From contig NHZP01000004.1 in NCBI GenBank assembly GCA_003313425.1, forward strand, positions 2,128,560 to 2,192,559: a DNA stretch of 64,000 bases, given 5' to 3'. The position numbers were made by a program, and so were the translations under genes. The stretch's first letter is position 1. The number at the start of each line of letters is the position of its first letter. Positions 35,978 through 47,600 of the stretch are shown here, piece after piece. Under the pieces are notes generated by a model. That model was not told the DNA's origin, made no database searches, and worked only from the letters and a program-made list of their open reading frames with translations. This DNA is from Pseudopyrenochaeta lycopersici. Taxonomy: Eukaryota > Ascomycota > Dothideomycetes > Pleosporales > Pseudopyrenochaetaceae.

Positions 35978-37560
35978 TATTAGGTATACTAAGGTCTCTA
36001 TCTTCTTTAAAAGTAAGCTTCTTATAATACTAGTAGATAACCTAATACTTTATAATTATCTTTACTATAGCCTTCCTAGTATTCTTAATAAATTAATAGA
36101 TTAAACTAGGATTAGGCTAATCTATAAATAAGTTAGTTAGTTCTTCTAAGACTAGTAAAGAGTCCTATCTTAGCTAATAGTTTATAGCCTTAGTAATATT
36201 TAATAAGTATACTAGTATAATATCTCTAAGAAAGGCCTACTTAACGCTACTATAGTAATTTAAGTATCTAGAAGGTAACTTTAGCGCAGTAGTTAGGCTT
36301 TAAAAGGTAGTAGTAAGCTCTTAATTGGAGCCTATCTTAGGAATCTCTATTATAGTTATATCCTCTTCTACCTTAATAAACTAAGGTAAGATAGTTTATT
36401 ATTACTTAGTTACAGGTCTAGTAGATCTATAAGGTAGCTTAGGATTAGAGATGCAGATATAACTAGCTTTATAAGGCTAACTAAACTATTTAATATTAGG
36501 GAATTTCGTACTGTAATTCTCTAGCTAGTCCCTCTTATTATCCTATCCCTTAATATAACTAGTAGAGTTCTTAAGTCTTAAGTTTTCTCGCTAGTTCTAG
36601 TACTTATAGATAATATTATAAAAGCTACGTAGTATCTACGTATAGTTATCTTTATCTTTATTATTAAAAGAGATGCTTCTTTAAATAATATCTACGCTCC
36701 TACCTAAGTATATAGCCTTAGAGATATTTAAGTTAATATAATAGAAGTAAGTCCTATCTTTAGGCTTAGTGTATTTTGTGTAATAAGAGTAAGAAATTAG
36801 GTTAGGCTCTTTTTATAAGACTGCGTATAGCAGCTAATACTTAACGTTACCTTACATAAGCTGCTGTATTAATAAATAATATATTACCTAACACTAGCTA
36901 AAGTTACTTTTACTATTAATTAACTGCGTGTAGTAGAGGTATATATTAAAACTCTAATTAAGGATTAAGACTAGCTTAGAATCTTTAAAAATCTAGCTAA
37001 AGGTATTATAGGTAATACTACTATACTCCTTAAATACTTTAATATATACTCCCTAACTAAGAGCCTTAGTAACTTTATCCTAGTTAATCTAGACTTAAAC
37101 TTTTACTAGGCGATAATAATAGCTCTTTAGGTCTTAATGCGTATAGTCTCCTTAAAACAAGGCTAAAAATAGAACTTAAGTTACTAGGTCTAATTAAAGC
37201 TAACCCTATTAATCCTAATAATAGTATAGTATCTTAAGCAGCTAAACTGTATTTAAAATACTAAGACTTTAAGTAAGTAGGCCTATCTTACTAGCTATGT
37301 AATAATTATATTACTAGCACACCCTGCAATAGTTAAATACCTAACTACCTTACCTATTCTTGAGAGTGCTGAAATTTATACACTCTTAATACTAGGTATT
37401 AATTAGCTAAACGCGCTTACTATTGTGCAGGAACAGAGGCCTCAGCTAACTTCTCCCTGTCGATAGTAGCCTTGAGCGCACTGAACACAGCTAGGTAGTC
37501 ATCCCATTAAGGATGGGATGAGAGGTAGGAGGTAGGTAAACAAGGATAAACAATAAAGGG
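35978..37560 (+). pseudogene. RIP-degraded retroelement remnant around the pogo insertion
   Basis: AT-rich DNA continuing from before 34199. No diagnostic motif was recognised. A purine tract ending AGGGGAGGGGGGGG near 37557-37570 suggests the 3' end of a plus-strand LTR element. Confidence 0.4.
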
Positions 37561-37570
37561 GAGGGGGGGG

Positions 37571-37965
37571 TAATAACTGTATCTGTAGTAGCTGTATCCG
37601 TCTATCTGTCTGTACTGTCTTAATTACTTCTAGATGTTCCTTAGATAGTGGATCCTTAATAGTAGATGCTAGATCGTGCTTCTTTCTCGTAGATGCTGGA
37701 TAGTGCTTCCTTCCAGATAATGCTGGATTCCTGGATGGTTTTCTAGATGGTCTATTCCTGGATTCCTCTGCCTGCCTGCCTCCTTATATCCTTATTTTCC
37801 TGCTAATCTCGCTTAATTGCCTTGAAGTCTGAGCTGTTGTGGCCTAAGCTGCTGTGGCCTGAGCTGCTGCATCTGAACTGCTGCATCTGAACTGCTGCAT
37901 CTAACTAGCTAAGATGCCCTTAGTAGCCAGGTGACCAGGTCACCAAGTGCATCGGCACACTATTA
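37571..37965 (+). repeat. Possible LTR with CTG/CAT-rich repeats
   Basis: It directly follows a polypurine tract, starts TAATAACTGTATC (TG to TA possible) and ends near CATCGGCACA. It contains tandem short motifs (GAACTGCTGCATCT repeated near 37875-37905) and a perfect palindrome GGTGACC-A-GGTCACC at 37930-37944. No second copy is in the window, so the borders are tentative. Confidence 0.35.
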
Positions 37966-38445
37966 TTTAACTTCCTAGACGTAAGTAACGCAGTTATCTT
38001 AACTAGAGCAGACTGTTTATTTATATAGTTACATCCCTTACGCGATTTTACTATAATACTAGTTTTAAGTAAGATATCTTCTTTAATTAAGTCTTAAACG
38101 TTAATACTATTATTAAGTATTACTAGTAGTATTTCTAACTCTTTGCGTAACTACCTTACTAACTCTAAGTCTCTTACGCAAATCTTATCTAGAGTAAGAG
38201 GCTGCGTAGAGGGAAATTTCTAATACTGCCTAAGACAGAATTTCTCTTAAAGGGCCTCTACTGCCTTAACCTATTATTAAGTACGCCTATTCCCTCTTAA
38301 ACGTTATTCTTCTAGCTAGATTTCTTAAATACTTTTAGCTATAATAGACAGCCTATCTGTTTAAGGCTCGCCTAGCTTCTCTAGCTTATTCTAGATATTA
38401 CCTCTATGTAAGGCAGTTAACACGCACAGTTAGGACAGTCTTAGT
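37966..38445. other. AT-rich spacer, nothing recognised
   Basis: RIP-like DNA between two LTR-like blocks. No frame could be followed. Confidence 0.4.
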
Positions 38446-38634
38446 TGAAGAAACTCAATTTAAAAGGAAATGGACAAAATAGCAGATACCTCTTACCTTC
38501 GGGGGAGAGGTGCTGCCTATATACATGAGCTAGAGCAGGCTAGTCCCGATCCAGTTACCTAGCTTAGTAAAAGGTAAGAGGTAACAGTTACCTTTCACCT
38601 GCGTCTAGTAACCTGAAAGGATTGAACCCTAACA
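38446..38634 (-). repeat. 3' LTR of minus-strand Gypsy element D
   Basis: On the minus strand a polypurine run (complement of the C-run at 38637-38650) is followed by TGTTAGGGTTCAATCC and about 190 bp ending near TTCTTCA. Position and sequence fit a short LTR. The far border is uncertain because no second copy is present. Confidence 0.5.
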
Positions 38635-38650
38635 CGACCCCCCCCCCCCC

Positions 38651-41600
38651 TTCTAAATAGTAAGGGCCTCTGAACTAAGAGACAAAAATTTAAGATAAAA
38701 TATAAGAAAACTATTTACTACTAAGTCCCTCTAACTTAGTGAATTTAGTAATAGGCTTTGTATAGCGCTGCGTATGTCTAAACAGTTTCCTATATAAAAT
38801 CGCTAAGCTCTAAGGTGTTTTCTAACACTTCTACCTTATAACGCGAAAATAGAACTTAAAGACCTTTATATAATATATATAGGAGTAACCTTTATAATTT
38901 TTATTTAGTTATAAGGTCCCTAGACGTGGCGCGTAAAGTAAGGCGTACTACGCAGAGTAAGGGTAAAGGCGAGTAATCTTAAGGCTATAGATGCGCGAAT
39001 TAAGGCTAAAGGCGCGCAAATTAAGGCTAGAGGCGCGCAAATTAAGGTAAATTAAGGCGCGCTAACTTAAGTAAAACTTTTTAGATACCTTCGTCGCCGC
39101 TAAGATACTCTTCTGCAGCTAGCCTATCCTTATTAAGTAGTAACTAATTTAGAAGTATATAATAAGTAGGTAGCTTAGGCTTATTAGGCTGTCGCTAATA
39201 AAACAGATAAGCGTTGTAGTTATTAGGGTACTTAGTTGCTAGATGCTAGGTAGGTTTTAGGTATCTAGTCTATTTAATTAGGTACTACTACTTACGCTTT
39301 TAGCAGCCTTTAACGCTAGTTTACTAGTAATTAAGAAAATTATTAATAAGCTACTTATCTTAAACTTTGCTATTAGGATTAATTACCTTAACAGCTACTA
39401 GCTAAGCTAGCGCTTAATCTAGAAGCCCTTTTAAGGGCGCAGGCTAAAGAAGCTTAGGGTAAAATATAGGAAAAACTCTGCTGCCTAATATATCTAGTAG
39501 AAGGTCTAATTAATACGCCTAGCTATTATATATAACTCTTATAACGCTGTAAGGCCCTACCTACTTAAGGTCTAGCTTCTTTAATTCCTGTTTAGTAGAC
39601 TAATTAATTATATTAACTATAACTTAGTTTCTAATAGTATACTTTAGTACTAATTAGTAAGAGGTATTAGTATAGTAAGCTTATTCCTATTAAGCCTATA
39701 GTATTTATTCTTATAAATAAGTAACTAGGTCCGCGTAGGTGTTTATAAGCTTATCTACTTAGATTTTATTACTAGCTATAGCGCTACTAAGCTTTTTATT
39801 ATAGTTTTCCCTTAAGTATATACTACTATAAGGGTAATATCTAAGATCTATAAAGAATAGTATTATGCCTATAGAGGCGTTAACTATATTATTAGCCTAA
39901 AACTTAGTAACGTAAAGCTAGGCAGCCTAGTTAGTTTACGCGTAGTTAATATACTAATAAAGATAAATTTCTAAGGCTTAATTTACCCGCTTAGTCTACC
40001 TATCTGTTTTAGGGTAATAGGCTGTTAATAAGCGCTGTTAGATACGCAGTCGCTTACAGACCTACCTCTAAAATTAACTAATAAAATTTAAACCGCGGTT
40101 AGAGATAATACTAAGAGGAATACTATATAATTTAAAGACCTTTATAAAGTACTTAGCAGCTTTAGCTATAGTACAGCTATACATAGGGAAAAAATACTAT
40201 CTTTTTATAAGGTAGTCTATAATAATAAGGATATTCTTAAAAGTATAGCTATCTAGCTAAGAGGCAGGTAAATCTTAAATAAAATTAACTAAAATTTCTG
40301 TTTAGCGTCTATAAGGTACTAGCAGTAGCTATAAGTAACTATGCTTACTATCCTAAGGGCTTTTTATTTAGTAATAAGTAGCGCACGCGTTATAATACTG
40401 TTTAATTAACAGGTGCATCTTTAGCTAGTAATACTGTAAGTATATAAGGAAGAACGTGTTACGAGGGCCCTTATAACTAGTAATTTAATAGTCGTAATAT
40501 AACTCTATAATGCGTTAGCGTAACTATAAGTTAGGAGGCACGTAAAGCCTAGTCTTATCTATCTATAGGCGTTAGGAAGCTCCTTTACCTGTGCTTAATA
40601 GGTCTGCAGTAGAGAAGTAGTAGCTATTCTTATAAAACTATAATAGTAATTTAGTAGTTTCTATATTAATAGCTTTAAAGGCCTTTTTAGCTATAGTATT
40701 ATTAGCGTACGCGGCGTTTAAGATTTCTTCTATTAACTAATAGTTGTCCTTATAATAGAGTAGTAAAGGATCTATTATACTATTAATAGGCGTAAAATTA
40801 TTATTATTATTATTAAATTCCGCAGGAAAGTCTATTCTATAAGCGCAGGTAAAGTAAAATTATACTACCTTAGCTTATTCTTAGGATATTTAGTCTAGGG
40901 ACTTAGGTTAACTAAGAGCTAAGGCGCGTAAGGCTGTTATAACTACTAGTTACATACCTAGGGAGAGTACTTAGAGTCTAAGAATAGCAGCCTATATACT
41001 GTAATAAGGGTCTTCTACGTCTGTTAGAGTATCTTAAGGTTAATAGCTTAAAGCATCTACTTTACTATTAGTTTCCTTAGGAGTATAGATAATCTTAAAG
41101 TTAAACTAGCTAAGAAATAAAGACTACTATACTTACTATTAGCTAAGTTTTTTAGTTATTATAAACTATTCTAAGTTCTTATAGTTTATTATTACCTATA
41201 TTAGTTAAGAAGAGCCTATAAGTTTAAGCTCCTATTCCTTAAATACCTATATAATTACTATAAGTTTAAGATTATAGATATTATAGTTATACTCTACTAA
41301 GAAGTATTTCTTTAAAAAGAAAGTAATAAGTTATAAGACGTCCTTATTATTATATTACTTTATAACCCTACCTAATACTTATCCTAACGTATTAGTAAAG
41401 ATATAGATTTACTTAGTAGGATTAAAATACTTTAATACTACGCCTATATAAAATACTACTTTAAGAGCTTTAAAAGCTTTTACTTCTTCTTCTCTTTATA
41501 TAATTAGCTTATAATAAACCTTCTTATAAGTAAGTTTATTAAGATTACTACTTTTCTTTTCTATAATAGTAGCCTTAATAAGGCGTATAAGTAGTAACGC

Positions 41601-42034
41601 TATCTTTAAGTAGCCTTTAATAAAGCGCTAAGAGACGCTAGTATACTTAAGGAAAGTAAGTATATCTTAGGTAGTCTTTAGTATTTCCTATTACTATACA
41701 GCCTTAATCTTCTCTAGGTTAATTTTAATACTCTTATTTATAATTATTATACTTAGGAACTTAATATAGTCTATATAAAGTTCTAATTTACGCAAGTCTA
41801 TATAGAACTCTTTTTTCTTAAGGCGCGTAAGTACCTTTTTAATATACTTTATATAGGCTTCTACTAATTCTAAGAAAACTAAGATATTATCTAGATAAGT
41901 AGTATAAAACTTATTAAAGTACTTAAAAAGAGCGCTATTAATTACCTTTTAAAATATAGCTAGAGTATTATAGAGGCCTATAAGTATTACGCAGTATTAA
42001 TAAGTACCCTAATACGTAGAGAAAGTAGTAAGCT
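38651..42034 (-). pseudogene. Element D pol (Gypsy), 5' half missing
   Basis: On the minus strand the RT active-site region is at 41880-41925 (FYTTYLDNILVF, where active copies have YLDDIL), preceded by a GLYNTLAIF-like stretch near 41960. RNase H and integrase run left towards 38650. The RT is cut at 42034 by the LTR of element C. No gag or 5' LTR of element D is found on the other side, so that half has been lost. Confidence 0.7.
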
Positions 42035-42265
42035 TGTAACAAAGTATTATGAATTTAAACCTTAGTATTATAGCATGGTTGCGCTAGACCTTTTCGGGGG
42101 CTAGCGCACACCGCGACGGACCTACTTAAAACCTGCGCTAGCTGCGCAGAGCAAGAATAATAAGTATTATTCTCTCCTATAGCTAAGTAACAGTAATACA
42201 GAACTATCTCTTTACTATTATCTGTAGTATAAAGTAAGTACTATTACCTAAAGCTATACGTTATA
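42035..42265 (+). repeat. 5' LTR of element C (family C, 231 bp)
   Basis: Starts TGTAACAAAG and ends ACGTTATA, the reverse orientation of 6095-6325. Differences from that copy are mostly transitions. It contains the same GCGCTAG...CTAGCGC hairpin. Confidence 0.8.
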
Positions 42266-44405
42266 TATTAATACTTCTCTATATAATAGTCTAAAGATAG
42301 TTCCCCCTACGTAATCTAGTAAATAGGCCGCCTCTACTAGTAAAACGCCTAACCCTCTTATTAAAGTTAACCCGCAGGTAGATAAAGAACTACTAACTCT
42401 TAGCGCGAGCACGCCTTTAACTCTTAAGGAGCGTATCCTAGCTACTAAAAAAAGACGCGATAAGCTCTAAGCGCTTCTACGCCTATACGTAATTAAGGAG
42501 GAAATTATATAGCTAGAAAGTATTAAACATAACTTTACTCTAGCCTTATTAGTAGATAGAACTCCTAAAGTTTAGGTTATAAAGGCGCGTAAGAGGAGCG
42601 CACCTAACGCGTTCTTACTTCTACACGTAAAACGTACGCTTAAACCTAGAGATCTATCTAAATACTAAGAAAGGAACTTAAAGGAATATTATAAGTTTTT
42701 TTACTTATATAAAGTAGTATTTTAACTCTTACTATAAGAATTTTATCTTAATAATAATAAAGTTATCTAGGCTATATAGTACCTAAGAAGAGACTTAAGA
42801 GACCTTTAGTATATATACTATAAGCGCGTATTTAAAGTAAATAGAGTAATACCTACCTAGGAATACTTTAAGTAATATATACTTAACTTACTATCTAACC
42901 TAATTAATTACAGCCTTAAAGTAGCTATAGCGCATGCTTAGGCTATATAGTAGAAAGACTAGACTATTTAGTCCTTTATAACCTACCTTAATATTATTAA
43001 AAATTAACTTACACCTTATACTAAGGTATAAAGAGTTTAGTACCTCTTCTTAAAGTTAAAGCCTAAATTATAGAGGGCTATTACTAACTACTACTAGATT
43101 CCTATAACTAGAGAGGATTTAATAGTATTAGGCTCTATACTTAAGTAGAACCTACGCTAAGCTCTACTAACGTAAGACTAGTATATACGTAATATATTTA
43201 AGGGAAAATCCTAAGAAAGTACTCTAAAATATAAACTAAATAAGCCTTCCTATAGACTATAGAATAAAAGCAGGGTTACTTACTTTAATTATAAGAAGGT
43301 TAGATACTACGCTAATAAGTACTAAAGTAGTAATCTAAACTACCTTCTAGTACGCATTAACTAGACAGGAAAAAGTTAAGCCTTACTAGTAATCTAAGAA
43401 TAGTAAGGCGTATACCTATTAATATTTTACTAAGTATAAAGCGTAAGTATAGCGTAGCTATAGAAATAGGCCCTAAGAAGGAACTCTAAGTTATTCTTAA
43501 CCCCTAGGCTAACGTTAGTATAATTAGTTAGAAGCTAGCTATTAAGATAGGACTACTACTACTTAAAGGAGTAGAGCTCCTAAGACTAGGTTAGATTAGT
43601 ACCTAATATTAGAACACTTATATAGTATATAAGCTTTAGGTGCGTTTAATAGATAATAATAGCGTTAATTACTAAGCTTAGGTTACAGCGTACAGAGTAG
43701 ATAAGGAGGGCGTTCCTCTTCTACTTAGTAACCCCTTTTTATAACAGCAGAATATTTATATTAACTGTAGCTCTTAAATATAGTATTAGGGGTATACCTT
43801 AGCTAATATTAAGCTTATTACTACTATAGAACTTTATAAAGATATAGAGTAAACTAGCTCTAATATATACCTTCTAGGAGTACTATAGGTTATAAGTAAA
43901 AGTTTAGAGTATAATACTTATATCTTTAGAGCGCGTGTTGCGCTAGAAGCGCGTATCCCTAACATATTAGCTAACTATAGTAATATATTTAATAATAAAA
44001 AGGTAGAAGCCCTACTAAATTTTAAAACTTCTAACTATACTATCCTACTTATAGCTAATAAAGAACCTCTATATAGTCTACTATATAACCTCTCTACGTA
44101 TAAGCTTAAGGTACTTTATAACTATATAGAGGACGCGCTATATAAAGGCTAGATTTAGTATAGTATAAGTCCTATAGGAGCCTTTATACTATTTATCCCT
44201 AAGAAGGATAGAAAGCTTTGCCTCTATATTAACTATTAAGGATTAAACGCTATTATAATTAAAAATTATTACTTACTTCTATTAATTAGAGAGACACTAG
44301 ATCGCCTATTAGGCGCACGTTATTATACTACCCTAGATCTCTATAATACGTACTACTGCCTAAGAATTTAATTAAGAGATAAGTAGAAAACTACCTACTC
44401 AGGTA
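42035..44405 (+). mobile_element. Element C: truncated plus-strand Gypsy with 5' LTR
   Basis: A 231-bp family C LTR (42035-42265, same family as the solo LTR at 6095-6325) is followed by a gag with Lys/Arg-rich helices from about 42310, then protease and the start of RT. Between about 44060 and 44400 the RT reads PIGAFILFIPKKDRKLCLYI and RYYTTLDLYNTYYCLRI, the Gypsy RT core. The frame breaks at about 44405, where GC-normal DNA starts abruptly. The 3' half and right LTR are absent, which explains why no target duplication is found. Confidence 0.7.
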
Positions 44406-44640
44406 TGCCGCTAGGGAATGCCCCCCTCTCCTAAACTAAACCCTTTCGGGAAGTCATTGCCTCTTCCAGCCAAACCCCCTCGCATCTCATGCGACCTCTC
44501 TACGCGCACACATGTTACGCGTCAACGCGCTTTTGCTTGCCAACTTATCACGAACATCCTTCTCCCCGACTACTACAGCTTACTGATTAGCTCTATCTTA
44601 CTGCGTACTCCTCGTACTTCTTACTGGCCGTAGAGCTGCT

Positions 44641-47600
44641 ATGACGGCTCAACTCGGATTAAGAGAGCTCCTCGAGCAGCTCAATCTCCACGTCAACGAG
44701 CCTGAGCCAGTCATCATCTGTCGCCTGTGCAAATTTGCTCTGCATGGCACCAGCAAGTCCATCGCTGATCATGTGGTTGAAAAACACAACCATTCCAGGT
44801 ATATAACGAAGCAGCTACGCGAACTTCTCAAACCGTACAACATCCTAGGCCCAAGAGAGCTCCGCCTGCGACCAGACCACTCTCCGCCCCATCCCTATCT
44901 TGCCAATCACCTTGGAAATGCGTGTAAGCATTGTGGCCATAAGACGACGAGCATCGACCTTATGGGTCGCCATTTATCTGCTAAGCACGGCGTGAAGCGC
45001 AAGTCCTTGACATGGCTCCACGATCATGTCAGCCGAGGCCTGATGCTCCAAAGCTGGGACCATAATGGGGCGTACGGTTATTGGATTGTGAAACAGGATC
45101 GTACATCTGCTACTCGCAGTTCTGTCGTCGACAGCAGCTTGCAACAGACCTCTGCACCGCGCCTGCAGCGCCTCGAACAGCTACATCTTAAAGAACTTGA
45201 ACGCATGAATCGTCGTCGAACGAATGCAACCAATGACCTTGGCGGTTGCGACATGGCTTTGAACACGAACTGGATGCGACGCACTGGATGGGCGGAAACC
45301 TTCGCTGGTGCAGAGCGCAGGCTCCTCGTGCAGCTCGCGCAGATCCCCGTCGTCACGGTGCGGAATCTGCACCTCGGACTCTACGGAGGCGTGGATCTGT
45401 ACAGCTGCAAGGAAGATGAGTATAGACTAAGCCTTCTAGTCGCAGCGCTAGACCAAGTCTTTGATCGATGTGAAGACACAGTCCGCTATACCGATGTTTC
45501 AATCCGGTGTCTGCTTCGTAGTTCATACCCCGATCGCACGTACAAGGCGCCTTTCGAGTTGGTTGGTCGCAAGGCAACTACCCAAAGATACAGAAGGATC
45601 TTCAAGATGGTTTTCTGTTTCTGTGTGCGCTTCTGGAGGCTGGACAAGTGCGCACGACAAAACCTTCTACGCAGGTCTCTTCCCAAAGAGCAAGATGAGT
45701 CGCTGCACCAACTGTGGTTTGACCAGGCATGGTCCCTTATGCCCGAGATGAAGACGAAGGAGGCAGAGCCGCGCGCATACCAATTAAAATCAGGCCCTCC
45801 AAACTTGGAAACCTGGGAATCGATTTCGGAAGATGAGAGCGACGAGTCTGCCTCCGTCATCACAGACGATGGTGAGGAAGAGTTCGAATCAGCAGAAAGT
45901 CTACTGATGACTGCATCAGAATTTGAGGAGCCTTCCAAAAGTCATAGTTTCTCGAAAAGGAATGGCAGAGAAGCTCTTTCCCGGGCTGAGCGCATGAAGC
46001 GCCGCCAGTCCACTAGTATGGCCCACGCTGCAAGTGCTCTGGATTCGAGAAGGGATCATGAAACTCCTCAACCCTTTGAAAAAAAGGAGGCGACATGGAG
46101 TAGCCTACTGGAAGATATGCTCTTCCGCTTTGTATATTTTCTATCAACAGAGGAATATGAGGATGGCACGCCGTCCTCCACCCTTCTGATATACTCCAGC
46201 GGTGTTCTTGGCTTGACTCAAGGTGGCTCTACATTCGAACGCGCGGGGAATTATACGTCAAAATTGTCTGCCATGATCTATTGCGTTCGAATGATTATCC
46301 TCGAAGCTACTCTTCCTCGGTTTGCTCATGTTGGCCTGGGTTGGAGCGTTAGACCACGCCATGGACAAGTGGAGCTCCTCAATCAGGCCCGTGGAAAAAA
46401 TTTGTGCCTGGGATCGCCAACGCCAATGAATGAGCTTCTTAGCCTACGCGATTACGGGAGGGTAAGCAGTCGCTCAGAAGGGCCCTCATTCCGCGTGACT
46501 TGGAGCCAAGACGGCCAGGTCGTCTCTTGGGAAAAACATAGCCTTTCCATGGCGAAGTTCCGTCAGATCAGCCACGACTCTATTCAGGACACTTTGGCAG
46601 TATGCAGTGAACTTATGTATGGTTGGAGTCCGCCAATCGATCTGGGTAGCATTCGTGACCATCTTGCTGATACTTCCGCCGGCTATTCCTTCGTGACTGA
46701 CAGTGCGAATGGCCTCTCAGAATCGTACCTAGAGCTATCTCGCAGGGCTTCCTTGGCGACGGTTAATGGACTGCTGGCTGATGATGACTGGGACGACCAA
46801 GCGGTCCGCCGGTACCTAGAGCTATACAGTCAAATGACCGAGCTGATGATGTTGTCGCTGTATTTGCTGGGAGGACAGGCTCCAAGGGGAACAGAACTGT
46901 CAGCGCTCGAGCACTGCAACGGATCTTCGACATCTCGTGGTGTGTGTGTATATTCACGTAAGATGGCGCTGATCTTCAGGCACGCCAAGTCCCGGCGCTC
47001 GACCAATCATGAGTTCTACGTGGTGAGATTCATGCCAGATGAAGTTGGTCGGCTTCTCTACTATTATCTTGTGTTCATTCGGCCATTTGTATGCATGCTC
47101 CATCGAGAGTTCCACGCAGGGGACATCGATAGCACGCTTCTCTTTTCATTGCCGACTGTTCCAAAAGAGCCATTGAAGACGTCGGTGCTTACGAAGGCAC
47201 TCGAGCGTCAAACCACGAGCACTGTGGGTTTCCGATTGAGCGTTAGGACATATCGACAGCTAGTGATTGCAGTAACCGATAAACATATTCGACACATATC
47301 AGAACCTTTCAACAGGCATGACGACCGAAGCACAAAGGCAGATCCGAATGTAGCATATGCATGGCAGAGTGGGCACAGACCACTGCAAAGAGGCATGTCA
47401 TATGGAATTGACGGTGCATTCCCGGATACGCTTCAACCTGCGCTGCTCAATATTTACGAATGGGCATCGAACGAGTGGCACAAGTTTCTGCAGCTAGAAC
47501 CAGCAGCTCACAACGCCTGTATCGAGACGATCGAAGGTCAAAAGCGTAAGGTGCCGTCTTCTTCCAGCGATAGTTCTCCAAAACGGCGTTGTACCACTCA

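Noticed and set aside
42035..44405. Elements C and D as one Gypsy split by an inversion
   Set aside because: The halves have different LTR families, and a 231-bp LTR starts exactly at the border, so an insertion of element C into element D is simpler.
44418..44633. 71-codon frame before the OrsD-type gene
   Set aside because: Ends just before the main ATG, Pro/Leu-rich by composition. Treated as leader sequence, though a regulatory upstream ORF cannot be excluded.
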